DNA from: Euprymna scolopes
Taxonomy: Eukaryota; Mollusca; Cephalopoda; Sepiida; Sepiolidae
Length of the DNA: 32,434 bases
Assembly (NCBI GenBank): GCA_024364805.1
Contig: CM044506.1
Coordinates: 28,358,580 to 28,391,013, forward strand
Direction: 5' to 3'
The notes beneath the pieces are model-generated. The model had not been told where the DNA came from. It saw only the letters and a program-made list of their open reading frames with translations, and did no database searches. Each line of letters starts with the position of its first letter. Position 1 is the first letter of the stretch. Positions 1 through 10,106 of the stretch are shown here, in pieces. Position numbers and translations under genes: made by a program.

Positions 1-700
1 GGGGGGGGGTCAAAATCTTTGCTAATTTTTTAGTAGTTTTTGTAGCCATCATAAATATGAGGTGCCTTAAATAACTTCTGGAAGTCCTCTTGTGTGAGGA
101 TGTCAATGACCCTCGTCACAGCCTTTTTCATCTCTTCAATTGTCTCATAACAACAGCCTCTAAGGTTTTCCTTGAGCTTAGGGAATAACCAAAAGTCACA
201 GGGAGTAAGGTCTGGATTATAGGGAGGTTGAGGAACTGCCTTGATGCCCATCTGGATCAAATAGTTTGATCTTCTCTGAGCACTCTTGGGACAAACTTTG
301 CTCAAATCTTCTGCATCTTCAATTCCTTGCAAATAATTGTGTGTACAGTTCCCACACTGACATCAAACTGCATTTACTGTCTTTATAGACACACAACAAT
401 CCTTATCCATGAAATTCTTTATTTGGCCAATCAACTCTGGTGTTGTGATTTCCTTACTCCTCCCACACCTCTCATCATCCCTCATAAATTCTCTGCCTTC
501 CTTGAATGTCTTATGCCAATCAAAAACTGATTCTTGATTCATGCAAGATGGTCCAAAAGCAGTTTGAAGCATTCCATACATTCCTGTGGCATTTTTTCCA
601 AGTTTAAAACAAAATTTTATTGCATATTGTTTTTCTAAAGTTTCTTCACATGCAGATTGCATTTTTGAAATTCAACAGCTGTGACAATCAGGCTTTAGTA
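1..700 (-). mobile_element. Mariner-type DNA transposon fossil lacking its catalytic core
   Basis: Two minus-strand peptide stretches belong to one Tc1/mariner-type transposase. The N-terminal part (662 down to 363) carries the helix-turn-helix DNA-binding region, including ESVFDWHKTFKEGRE followed by DDERCGRS. The C-terminal part (332 down to 30) carries PYNPDLTPCDFWLFPKLKE, which holds the third catalytic aspartate, then YETIEEMKKAVTRVIDILTQ. Full members of this family are about 340 residues. Here the segment between KVCPK and YLIQMGIKAV is missing, so the blocks that normally hold the first two catalytic aspartates are absent. A stop also separates the halves. This is an internally deleted, dead copy. 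Its ends are not certain: the left edge of the window cuts close to the C-terminus and I did not find clear terminal inverted repeats. Family assignment is confident; the exact subfamily is not. Confidence 0.88.
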
Positions 701-1282
701 GGATGTATTCCAATTCCTGCTGTAGCTGTTCATTTGAAATGAAATCATAAAAATTGGTCAGTCATCTCATAGTATGTATAGCAATAACATACTGAATTTT
801 CAAAAGTCTACGACAATTTTAAATGTCTGCACAAAATAAGTCTGGAAACTTATTACAGGCAACTCGTAAATTATTTTCTCTCTTGGAGAAGTGTCTCTGC
901 TAAATGATTTGGTTATATACTGACCAATCATTTTGAAGAGCACATTGAATTCATTTGTCCCTAAAGAACTACTTCAGTTCCTTTGGGGATCACAGTTGGA
1001 CAGCAGAGAACCCTGGAAACAACAAGGAAAGATGTTGTCTCTTATTTCTCTTCTATGCCTGTTCACTGGACACTCAAGCATCGACTATTTTTGGCTGAAA
1101 TCAACTATTGAAGGACTTTTTGGACTTCAAAGAACTTTCTTTCCTTCACTTGGACACTGTCTAATTTCCACCTATACCGAACGGTTTATGTTATTAAATA
1201 AATTCTTTCGTTGTTATTATTTAAGAGATTTTCTTCATTTCATGCAACTGTTTTAATTATATACCACTAATCCCTGAAATAT
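701..1282. other. Intergenic or intronic, no gene seen
   Basis: Unique-looking AT-rich DNA between the mariner fossil and the first inverted-arm element. A 107-codon open stretch at 933-1256 has no recognisable domain and no splice or promoter context, so I treat it as chance. Confidence 0.6.
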
Positions 1283-1760
1283 GTATTATTTGGATTCTTC
1301 AAACTACTGTTCTCATCTTGAGTGTTATTTTCACAACGTTTTGGTCAATATAACCTCAGACCTTCTTCAGATGTATCTTGTCAAATGTAGGAATCTCTGT
1401 CAAATGCTGGAATCTGCATGGAATTTCGAACAGAACCCTTTATTTAATCCACGAGGGTAGTAAATACGACTGGGTAGAAGTCCTAAGTAATTTGTAATTG
1501 TATTTTGAGTGTCGCCTGCACTGAGGATTGAACCTTCAGTCTCCGGAACTGAATTTTACCAAGTACTTTATTCACTATGCCATGGGTCCATGTGTGCAGA
1601 TTCTGGAATTCAACAGAAAGATTTCCAAGTTCAGCCAAATGCATCTAAAAAAGGTTGGAAGTTACATCAGCTGAAATGTTGTCATAATAACACTCAAGAT
1701 GAGAATAGTATTCCAAATAATACGAATAATCAATCTTCATCTCAAAAATTCAGAAACCTA
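1283..1760. mobile_element. Inverted-arm element, copy A (Penelope-related relic)
   Basis: The left arm (about 1283-1385) and right arm (about 1640-1732) are imperfect reverse complements. Each outer end reads like TATTTGGA, then CTCATCTTGAGTGTTATT, then a cACAACg/aTTTcGG-type block. Between them, on the minus strand, is a tRNA-like segment (about 1525-1600): an A-box-like run ending GTGAATAAAG and a B-box-like GGTTCAATCC. Just outside the right arm, 1731-1754 contains CATCTCAAAAATTCAGA. This closely matches the extension beyond the right arm of the Penelope-like element at 29062-29085. That shared end is the reason for linking this family to Penelope-like elements. No coding region remains. 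Read on the minus strand, the left arm has CTGAAGA, a GGTC/GACC pair and an AAAA in place of GAAA. Boundaries are approximate. Confidence 0.6.
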
Positions 1761-3204
1761 ATACATAAAAATCCATCTGATTTCTATAAATGGTGTCCTC
1801 GATGTGATCTGATGATGCAATTCTTTTGTCATTTGTATTGAACATTTTTTGTGACTTGTTATAATTTCCAAAGAGGCTAAAGTAGTTCCTTGGGGGACAG
1901 CTGAAGGGTTTGGTTCATTTCAGCATAGCCAATTTGGCCGGAGGTGGTGGGGGGTGGGGGGGATTCAGTATCACATTAGTGCCCTGTCCTTATAGTCAAA
2001 GTTTTTTTTTTATATTTTTAAAATGAATTCAATAAACAAAAAAATTGAAATAAAAATTATTAAAAGAAAAAAAATGTCTGAATTTAAAAATGAAATTTAA
2101 ATATGTTAATTTTCAAAATGTTTTGAAATTTAAATCTGTGCTAAATTGTTTAAAGTAAAAACCGAAAGGACTCATTAAATATAATATTTTCTATAAATAT
2201 TTAATTTATTCTTGATATTTTATTTTTTAAAAAAAGGTGTTCTTTTTTTTGTTTATTCTTTTTAAATAAAATATTTAAAAATTTCAAAGAAAATGTAACA
2301 ATGAAAACCTTGAAATAAATGTTATATATTTTTAAATTGCTTTTCTTGATCTAAATAAAAAAAATTGTTATAAAATCTTTATGAAAATGCTGACTGGCAT
2401 GGCCATGCCGAAATGTCTCATTCCCACAGCTGTAATCAATGCATCCTGCAAGCTGATTGATCAGTGTATGACCAAATTACTTAACAAAGCCATCGATTCC
2501 ACTAGAGAAAATAAGTCATGATTTATAACTGCTGTATTTTCAGGTTCTGTTTTGTTGATATTGTTTTTTTTTTTTTTTTTTTTTTACCTTTTTGCAACAG
2601 ATGTAAAAACTGGAATCGGAAAATAAACGACCTGGCAGTAAATTGATTCTATGCTCCAACCATAAGATGCAAGTGACTCAAATCCCACAGGAAAATGAAA
2701 AAGCACTTCTGAATTGGGTCTCCGTTTTACCAATTCCATTAATGGTTACCCCAATAAAATGTCAACTTCTCAAAATCAGAAGAGAGCCGATCAAAGACAA
2801 CAGATCTTGCACACACAGAAGGACTCTATATCCTTTCATACAGAGCTTTATACCAATAAGAAACAATTAAAAGTGGTTTAACAGAATTTTCTTGGTAGAC
2901 CCGATTGTCAGAAGTATATTCTTATCGTTCATGGCTGTATACGTTTAAATGTAATCTCAAATGTATACAAACGTGCAAGATAATAATACACTTTTAAAGA
3001 TCAAGTCTATTTTTTGTTTCATTTTACTTCAGCTGAAGTTCTCAGAAATCAAGGACCTCCTTCCCAGGGCTAACACATGATCTTCATATGAGATACATAG
3101 ATATTTGAATATTCCATTAAAGGTCTCCTTTACATCTCAAACACCGAGTTAGTAAAGAAGTTGAGAAGATATTTTTCCTCTTTACAATTAACTATTTAAA
3201 TATG
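1761..3204. other. AT-rich non-coding stretch
   Basis: Strongly A/T-biased DNA with many homopolymer runs, the longest a poly-T near 2563-2586, and a short poly-G-rich patch near 1938-1961. Open stretches at 1509-1841 and 2643-2870 look like chance; the first partly overlaps copy A. I see no gene, tRNA or clear repeat boundary here. Confidence 0.6.
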
Positions 3205-3670
3205 TTATAGTATATCTTTCTTTCCTGTCAGCTGAGTCTTAGACTTCACTGGTACCATGTAACCCAGTGCTAGCTGCCTCATGGTCGGGTCGTCGGCAAC
3301 TAAACCGGCTCCCCTGCCCAGGGTAACATGGGAGAGGAGGGTGTGGTGACACCCAGCAGGACCAAAAACAAGACCTATCAAAGGGCAGATGAGCTTATTA
3401 TGAGCCAACGGCCATCTCCTGCAGCCAGAGTCGGTACCAACGTATCGACCTTGTCTTTCCTTGGGTTCTACCGGCTCTGGTCAAGTTCCACTCATGCCAC
3501 TTAGGCAACGCACGAGTTTCTTTGCCCAGGCTCTCGCAATGATGGAGGATAGTTACGAGTTTAAAAAAAATTCTATATCTTTCTTATGGTCTCTTGGTCT
3601 TACTGGATTTCAGGACAATAATTTATCTTGTCTGGTGGAGTATCCAGCTTTGCGCTGTTACTTGAGCTAA
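3205..3670. other. GC-richer island of unknown origin
   Basis: This block is clearly richer in G and C than its surroundings and contains runs such as GGTCGGGTCGTCGGCAACT and CCCTGCCCAGGGTAACATGG. Its composition suggests inserted DNA, for example the untranslated region of a retroelement, or an old exon or promoter. Neither strand gives a recognisable protein; short open stretches (3205-3408 minus, 3461-3670 plus) have no motif I know. The small palindrome CCCTGCCCAGGG lies inside. Origin undetermined. Confidence 0.4.
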
Positions 3671-3750
3671 CATCACTGGGAGAAGGTGCACCATTTTTCA
3701 TAAAAAAAACTAGTATGGGTCAGCCATATTGATGAGATCTTATTTGGGCA

Positions 3751-3796
3751 ATGAATAATATGTGATTTTAGAATATTTAGTCAGGGTTTACTTGTA
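3751..3796 (+). repeat. 46-bp direct repeat, first copy
   Basis: The sequence beginning ATGAATAATATGTGATTTTA and ending GGTTTACTTGTA is repeated base for base at 7777-7822, about 4 kb away in the same orientation. An exact 46-bp match between otherwise different flanks points to a shared mobile or recently copied segment. At the second site it directly follows a 5S-derived head. Confidence 0.75.
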
Positions 3797-3963
3797 CAAA
3801 AAAAAAAAGCTATCTTCATGTCAGGTTTTCCCGACAAACCCCTGTACAGAGAGACATTAGACATTCAAGTTTTGTCGTAAAGTGATCAGATAAGCCACTT
3901 TGAATTGAGTATTATTGTTGCATATAACGAATAAAATTTAAATTTTAGAAAATATAAATAAAA

Positions 3964-4118
3964 AAGTAGACAAACTGTAAAATATGAAAGACAGAATCAA
4001 ATCAAAAACACGTCAATAGACAAATATTTCTTTAATAAAAATAAAACTTTAACAAAGTTTCATCTCTACTTAAGTGTTTATTTAATTTTGTCTGCCATAT
4101 TTTACGGTTTGTCTACTT
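3964..4118. repeat. Inverted repeat with 45-48 bp arms (hairpin)
   Basis: Left arm 3964-4011 and right arm 4074-4118 are reverse complements with few mismatches. Both contain AAGTAGACAAAC, then GTAAAATATG, then AGACA when read outward to inward. The loop is about 62 bases. It could be a small foldback element or the end pair of a deleted MITE. I see no target duplication that settles this. Confidence 0.7.
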
Positions 4119-5269
4119 CTCTTTCTCTTTCTTTCATCTTTGCATTCTCTCTCCCTCCTTGTCTTTATTTCCTTTTCTTTTTTTCTTTCTCATCTTTTTG
4201 TACTTCCTTATTTTTTTTTTTAAATCAAGAAATATTTCTTTCAAATTTTTAGAATATCATTTTTATTTAAATCTTAGCAAAAGGCTTATCTGTGATTCTA
4301 TGATTAAAAATAATGCTTCCAAGCTTTTCTGCTTTAAATTCTGGATACAGAGAAAATGGCTCAATCATGTTTGATATGCTGTAATGTACAACCAACTCTT
4401 CTTTTCCTCCTCTTTGCTTCCTTCTCCTCTTTCTTTTCTTCTTTTCCATGAAGTTTTCTACAATGAAAATCTTTGAAACCCAGCACAGTCTTATAAACCA
4501 ACATTTTATTTTACACATTGGTGAGAAAGTCTTTCATACTCTCAGATTAATTTATCTTTGCGTAAATAATATTATTTATGATGAGGCACCAAAATAAAAA
4601 AAAAAATAAATAAAAAAAACATGACTTTTATTCAGGATGCCAACATTGAGTCTTTTTACTAATGGCTTGAGTAACCTTTTTTTTCTTTTTTTTTTGGCAC
4701 TGAATATAAGTCCTTTAAAAAAAGTTTTTTTTTAACTTTGTTGACAGTTTTGTACCTGTAAAATACCTGACTTTTGGGAGAAAGTTTTCTTTTTTGTCAC
4801 TGTAACAAAACCAGTTGGTATATATTTTTTAAAAAAATATAAATTTTAAAATAACATCTGAGCAGAATTTATTTATATATTTTTTTTTTAATCAAAAATT
4901 TAAAACAAAAAAATCACACACAAAAAAAACCTTCTTACTGGTTGACTTTCATCAATCCAGGGCTGTGATAGCCTGGACACTCCAATTTTAGAAGTTCCAA
5001 CTATGACTTAAGAATATTTTTCTTCCCCAACTTATATATTATTTGTATATTTTTTTTGTATTCTAAAGAGGATGGATATTTTTTTTTAAGATTTTCTTAA
5101 TTCAGCATTTTTTTTTTTCATGAATATAATTTTAATGAATTTTGTTTAAAACAAAAATTATGTATAATGAAATATGCTCAAAATAAAAAAAAAAATATCA
5201 TTATGTAGTGGGCAGTAGTGGTCATCAGTCAACCAATTTTAACCGGAGTCAGATTTTATACAGTATATT
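4119..5269. other. Low-complexity AT-rich stretch
   Basis: Pyrimidine-rich CTTT runs (4118-4200 and 4400-4445) and many A and T homopolymers of 8-12 bases. Open stretches on both strands at 4159-4518 reflect the biased composition. No gene or RNA gene is visible. Confidence 0.6.
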
Positions 5270-5466
5270 ATATATACCACACAGTTTCATTGATATACCA
5301 TTCTCGTTAGATCACCAAAGTTAAGCAACATTGACCTAGTCTGTATCAAGTGGGCAGCCATGTGAGACTGCTAGGTGCTATATGTAGGAGTATGTCAACA
5401 TCTTCCTACAAGAACTGCAAAAACCCAATATTTGTCGTCTTTCCTGATGGGAGTATATGGTTTAAT
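5270..5466 (+). mobile_element. 5S rRNA-derived SINE copy 1
   Basis: The head has the order of a 5S rRNA gene: CCATTCTCGTTAGATCACC, then AAGTTAAGCA, then a box-C-like region ending GTGCTATATGTAGGAG. The internal control region of real 5S genes normally reads GAAGCTAAGCA...TGGATGGG. Beyond the head, the body (CTGCAAAAACCC, then TCGTCTTTCCTGATGGGAG) matches the body of the complete copy at 26052-26343. This copy is more diverged than the others and the right end is uncertain. It is not a functional 5S gene. Confidence 0.7.
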
Positions 5467-5590
5467 GGATACTTATACAGACTATGATATCACCTAGACT
5501 GAGTTCAAATCCACTCAAAGCCTGTCACATTAGGAAAGATATGAATCAGATCTACCAAGCCCCCTCAGCTATAGGTAAAAATTGTGTGTA

Positions 5591-5675
5591 AAAAATCATT
5601 TTTGAATAGGTTTTGTGTTTTGGCATTAAACAATACCAAAAAGGGTTGATATGCCACTAAACAAACCAAACTAAT
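5591..5675 (+). repeat. Fragment of SINE-like family (terminal hairpin only)
   Basis: On the plus strand, GGCATTAAACAATACC then AAGGGTTGATATGCC forms the same hairpin found near the (AACC)-type end of the copies at 22493, 24350 and 30495, here in the opposite orientation. It is followed by ACAAACCAAAC, a decayed version of that simple tail. The remainder of the element is absent, as expected for a 5'-truncated copy. Confidence 0.6.
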
Positions 5676-5694
5676 AATTGAATTATGTTTAATA

Positions 5695-6010
5695 TACATT
5701 TAATATATATTTAATATATATTTTATACATATTTTATACATATTTAATATATATTTTATACATATTTTATACATATTTAATATATATTTTATACATATTT
5801 AATATATATTTAATATATGTTTAATATATATTTTATATGTATTTTATATATATTTAATATATATTTTATATATATTTAATATATTTTATACATATTTTAT
5901 ATATATTTTATACATATTTTATATATATTTTATACATATTTAATATATATTTTATACACATTTAATATATATTTAATATATATTTTATATATATTTAATA
6001 TATATTTCAT
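5695..6010. repeat. AT-rich tandem array (TTTAATATATAT / TTTATACATA units)
   Basis: About 315 bp built of 10-12 bp variants of TTTAATATATAT and TTTTATACATAT, irregularly mixed. It lies directly before a 5S-derived head at 6011, so it may have grown from an A/T-rich tail or flank of such an insertion. Confidence 0.9.
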
Positions 6011-6112
6011 ATACGGCATAATCATGTTAACACACTGGTTCTCGTTAGATCACCGAAGTTAAGCAACGTTGACCCTGGCCAGTAACACATGGGTGACCAA
6101 TTGGCTCTTAGC
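6011..6112 (+). mobile_element. 5S rRNA-derived SINE copy 2 (head only)
   Basis: Contains TACGGCATAATCATG, GGTTCTCGTTAGATCACCG, AAGTTAAGCAACGTTGA and CATGGGTGACCAATTGG in the 5S order and spacing. The first block corresponds to the start of a mollusc 5S rRNA (TACGGCCATA...). The match stops after the box-C-like region, and the following DNA is unrelated to the complete copy, so this is truncated. Confidence 0.8.
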
Positions 6113-6394
6113 AATAATTTCCTTATAACTTGTTTATCCAGACGTGTTGATAACAAAAAATAGGTTTTGTTCTTAATCATGTGATGAAGCTATCCAAAGC
6201 GAATGTGCAGTTTTTTTTGTTTGTTTGTTTTTTTTATGTTGCAAAACAGACAAATCAAAACCACTGATTAATCATTAAAAATGTAACATTATGTTTTGCG
6301 ATTAAATAACGATAGAAGAGTTGATTTGCAGTAACAGAAACCGAACAAAAGTCTATAAATAAAGTTATAAACAGAATTGGAATTTTTTGAGATG
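6113..6394. other. No feature seen
   Basis: AT-rich DNA with a T/G-rich run near 6211-6236. No gene or repeat boundary recognised. Confidence 0.5.
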
Positions 6395-6752
6395 AGGACT
6401 GATGAATTTTATTATTCAGATCATTCGGACTATTGTTCTCATCTTAGACATTATTCTCACAACGTTTCAGTCAATGTAACCACCAACTTTATCCAGGTGC
6501 ATCTTATCAAACTCGAGAATCAGTATGGAATTTTGAACGGAATATTTTATTTAATCCATGATGGGTAGCTGTCACGGCTGATAAAATAAGATATAACTAC
6601 CCCTGTGAATTAAATGAAGGCTTCCATTTAAAATTCAGTCTAGATTGCTAAGTTTGACAAGATGCATCTGAAGAAGGTCGGAGGTTACATCATCCTAAAT
6701 GTTGTGAAAATAACATCCACAATGATAAGAGTATTCCAAATAATTGAAAAGA
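6395..6752. mobile_element. Inverted-arm element, copy B
   Basis: Left arm about 6415-6510 (CTATTGTTCTCATCTTAGAC, then CACAACGTTTCAGTCAA) and right arm about 6650-6752 are reverse complements with moderate divergence. The interior is shorter than in copy A: it keeps the ATTTTATTTAATCCATGATGGG part but has lost the tRNA-like B box. The right arm on the plus strand carries CTGAAGA (6668-6674) and a GGTCGGAGGTTACATCA run; the GAAA element is changed to TAAA here. No coding capacity. Confidence 0.6.
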
Positions 6753-7159
6753 CTTGAAAAATGTTTGGCCTAAAAATTAAAAAGGAAAGAAAACAAATGA
6801 TCAGATCATTTAGAAGATTTGCACCACTAAAAGTATGTTTGTCTTTTTCTGACTACTTCAATCCCAGGGATAACATAAGATAACCCTAAACCTCTTGCCA
6901 CTAATAATGCTATTTTCTCAATTTTGAGCTTATTGTAAATATCTTCTTTTTTTTTTCAGATTTGGTTTATTTTATTTTTATTCTTTGTTTTGACGAAAGA
7001 TTAAATATGTTTAAAATGAGTTACATGAAGGTAGCGTTGAATTTTCAGCAAACTTTTGATGGAGAAGCATTATAGATGATTATAACCACAAGTTTGATCT
7101 TCAAAATAAAAAAATTTTAAATTATGTATTTTGTAGACGAAGATTGATAATTTTGATTA

Positions 7160-7528
7160 ATTTGATTACTGTTTTCATCTCGAGCATTATCCACAAGAAC
7201 CATGGTGTAACGGATAAAGTACTATGTAAAATCCAGTTATAAGTGACACTCTTTTGGAGGCTGAAGGTTCCATCCTCATTGTGGATGATACTAAGAATAC
7301 AGTTGCGAATTACTTAAGACTTCTGCTCAGTCATGGCTGATGAAACGAAACCATTATTATAGCCATGGATTAAATGATTCTGTTTGAAATTTCATGCAGG
7401 TTCCCAAGTTCGACAGAAAGATTCCAGAATTTGACAAGATACGTCTGAAGAAGGTAGGAGATTATATCAGCCGAAATATTGTGCGAATAATACTCAAGAT
7501 GATAACAGTAGTCCAAATAATCCAAATT
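7160..7528 (+). mobile_element. Inverted-arm element, copy C, with tRNA-like segment
   Basis: The left arm is cut short (7166-7198), then a tRNA-like segment follows on the plus strand: GTGTAACGGATAAAGTAC resembles the A-box region of an arginine-type tRNA, and GAAGGTTCCATCCTC resembles a B box, about 60 bases apart. The right arm (about 7420-7528) is complete and carries CTGAAGA (7445-7451) and GAAA (7473-7476), the two fixed parts of a hammerhead-like core. It ends in CAGTAGTCCAAATAATCC, the outer end seen in copy A. It joins directly to the inverted repeat at 7529. Confidence 0.6.
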
Positions 7529-7676
7529 TATAAAAAGAAATTAAAGTTTCTAGAAGGCAGAACAATGCAAAGGTGTGACAGAAAGACGCAACTTAAGATA
7601 TAATGGCGGAATCAGCTATGCAGTTTCACTTTTATTGATCCAATTCATGTGTGTATGTATAACCATATACATATAT

Positions 7677-7772
7677 ACGGCATAATCGTGTTGACACACC
7701 GGTTCTCATGAGATCATGGAAGTTAAGCAACGTTGAGCCTGGTTAGTACCAGATGGGTGACCATTTGGGAAT
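7677..7772 (+). mobile_element. 5S rRNA-derived SINE copy 3 (head only)
   Basis: TACGGCATAATCGTG, ACACCGGTTCTCATGAGATC, GGAAGTTAAGCAACGTTGAG, CCTGGTTAGTACCAGATGGG and TGACCATTTGGGAA follow the 5S rRNA order almost without gaps, making this the head closest to a real 5S gene in the window. It lacks the final GTGCTGTAG stretch and the SINE body, so it is a truncated insertion, not a gene. Confidence 0.82.
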
Positions 7773-7776
7773 TCAT

Positions 7777-7822
7777 ATGAATAATATGTGATTTTAGAAT
7801 ATTTAGTCAGGGTTTACTTGTA
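7777..7822 (+). repeat. 46-bp direct repeat, second copy
   Basis: Identical to 3751-3796. Here it lies within the spacer of the large inverted repeat, immediately after the 5S-derived head. Confidence 0.75.
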
Positions 7823-8262
7823 TATAATCTCTCCGCTTATCTCTGCATTTGTTTCCAGTCATCCTGTACATACACTTCGCTTGCCACTGGTATTTAACAA
7901 TGTCGACTCAGGAGAGGGTGGTTGGAGATTGCGCACCTCCTGCCACAAAAATTTCACGCGACGTGGGTATCCATAGTCTGTCAAAGACTGAAAGAGCCCT
8001 ACATATATGCATGTATTATTATTATTATTATTTTTTTTTTTTTTTTTTTTTTTACAATATTTTACATGCAGGATGTATATAATGTATAAAAAAACAAAAA
8101 AACATATATGTATGGTTATACATACACACATGAATTAGATCAATAAAAGTGAAACTGCCTAGCTGATTCCACCATTATATCTTAAGTTGCGTCAGTTTGA
8201 ATCTATCCGTCACCTCCTTACATTATTTTACCTTTTATAAACTTAAATTTCTTCTTATATAC

Positions 8263-9860
8263 ACATTAAACAATGCTTCAAGCAAACTGCTTTAGCCCAA
8301 TACCAAATTTTTAAATTTCAATTTAATTTGACTATTGATTAAACATCAAATTTTCAGTTCCTCTTTTTTAATTAAAATGTATATACCATTAGCAGGCTTT
8401 GCAGTTTAATTCCTATTTATTATTTAAAATCATTGAAATGAAACTAACAGAAGAAAATGAAGACAAAACCTTCTCTCTCTTTCTGTTTTAATAATAATAA
8501 GGGAATATTTTTGTTTTTATATTAAAAGTAAAAGAAATCATTTCCCTTTTTATTATCAGATATTATTGAGATTAAGTTTCTCGTTTTTTTTTTTTTTTCT
8601 CATGAATTAAAAATTGCAAAGATGATTTTTCTCTCTTTTGTTTCTTATTACTATCAGTTATTATCAAGATTAAGCCTCTCCTTGTTTGCTTATAGAAATT
8701 AAATTTGTGTGCATGATTCTTGAAAAGGGGCAAACACGCATACTTTAAATTTTATTATATTGGTTTCTATGGTGGGGGGAGCATTTTGCCTTTACCCTGT
8801 TCCCTGATTATCGTGAGTCATTCTGAACACGTTTTACCGATGTCTAGCATTTATGTTCTGTCACTGAAACTAAATTTACTAACCTGAGACGCTTCCTTTG
8901 ATGATCATTTTTCATTTCATATGAGTCTTCAGAACTTTTAGTTCCTTGTAGAGTGTCATAAGTCTTGTGGGTTTCCTTTAATTTTAATCTTTATTTCTAA
9001 ATACAAGTCACTAACAATGGTGATGCAGAAATAAAAATGTATGATGCAAAAAGACAGGAGTGGTCGAGCCTCTTAGGTTTTGTCTGCAAAGCAAAACAGA
9101 TGTATTTTTGGAAGTTTCCTTCCCTCTGCCTTACAAGGGCAGGGACATAGAAGTTTAATACTGTATAATAAAACTATACTAAGAAATGTTAAAACGCAAA
9201 GCAAAAATATGTACCATTCTTATTGTATGCTCACTGTCACCCATGTAGAAAAGAATAATTACAACTTGATATGTCTCATAAAAGAGACATATTCATTTGA
9301 AGAAGCTGAGTGGTCTTGGCTACTGTATTCGAGTAATAATTTAGTAAGCCACTTTACTGAATGAGTGTTTGTGGTCGGAACTGGTATATCTTTAGCGTGA
9401 TGCTTACGGCATACCTTTCGACGTCACTCCCAAGCTGGTCTATCAGTCAGTATTTATGGCTTAACCGGCCAATCATGTTCTTGAGAAGAAGAACCTCATA
9501 ACTGCTGCTACAAAGAGAGAGAGAGAGAGAGACAACTCTATACTCTCTGCAATTACAATAAACACATACACATTACATCAATGAAACACAGACCTAACAA
9601 AGTTTGCTACTACTACTACTATGAAACATTACATCAACACGCATTTATTTATATAGCAAAGATTTCTTTTATATGATATTATAGTATGAAAATTTTCAAC
9701 CATTGAGAAGATTTAATCATCAAACGTTTGCTGAAATTTCACAGAGTGATGCTCAAAGCTTTCAAAAGAAGCAAAAATCATTTTTACCCAAAAGTCTTTG
9801 TAAATAATTTGAATATGTATAATGATATTAACCTGTTCATATTACAGATTAAATTTTATG
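8263..9860. other. Non-coding stretch with microsatellites
   Basis: AT-rich DNA with poly-T near 8585-8600, (GA)n at 9512-9531 and a short (TAC)n near 9608-9620. The 94-codon open stretch at 9080-9364 has no known motif or supporting splice context. I see no gene or transposon boundary. Confidence 0.5.
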
Positions 9861-9912
9861 ATAAATGGTTGGAATTGAAAATGTCTCCCTAACTGTTAAA
9901 AATAATAAACTA

Positions 9913-9915
<3 letters not shown>

Positions 9916-9946
<31 letters not shown>

Positions 9947-9996
9947 CATTTTATAAGGTTGGAATTGTTTTTGCTTTTTTTTTTTTTTTTTTCTGT
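9916..9996. repeat. Poly-A and poly-T tracts
   Basis: A poly-A run of about 28 bases at 9916-9943 is followed by a poly-T run at 9975-9992. They could be decayed retroposon tails; no associated element body was recognised. Confidence 0.7.
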
Positions 9997-10106
9997 CCTT
10001 TTGTTTTTGTTCAATTTTCAGGAAAAAAAGGAACAATGTTTCACACAAAAAATGCTATCCCTAACCTACATTGCCCAGAATTATTTTTACTTTTTTTTAT
10101 ACAAAG

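Larger units (their letters stand above)
7529..8262. repeat. Large inverted repeat (arms about 150 bp) around a 5S-derived copy
   Basis: The left arm 7529-7680 and right arm about 8102-8262 are reverse complements. The inner 90 bp are nearly identical (ACGCAACTTAAGATATAATG, then CAGTTTCACTTTTATTGATC, then GTGTGTATGTATAACCATA) and the outer 60 bp are more diverged. The 420-bp spacer holds a 5S-derived head (7681-7775), the second copy of the 46-bp direct repeat (7777-7822), a GC-richer block (7850-7985) and an (ATT)n/poly-T tract (8016-8054). It may be a foldback element or two opposed copies of one repeat. Confidence 0.75.

Noticed and set aside
933-1256. Possible 107-residue protein
   Set aside because: No known motif, no splice or promoter context, and a length expected by chance in this amount of sequence.
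3205-3670. Host exon or CpG-type promoter in the GC-richer island
   Set aside because: No long frame, no paired splice sites and no CpG excess that I could establish by eye; left as unknown.
6011-6112. Functional 5S rRNA gene
   Set aside because: Only the front two thirds match, with changes in conserved positions, and the complete relative at 26052 shows a SINE body, tail and target duplication.
7200-7290. True tRNA gene
   Set aside because: A- and B-box-like words are present but acceptor and anticodon stems do not pair, and the same segment recurs in other copies of the element.
7859-8131. Minus- and plus-strand open stretches of 62-90 codons
   Set aside because: They cross an (ATT)n/poly-T tract and an inverted repeat; no domain is recognisable.
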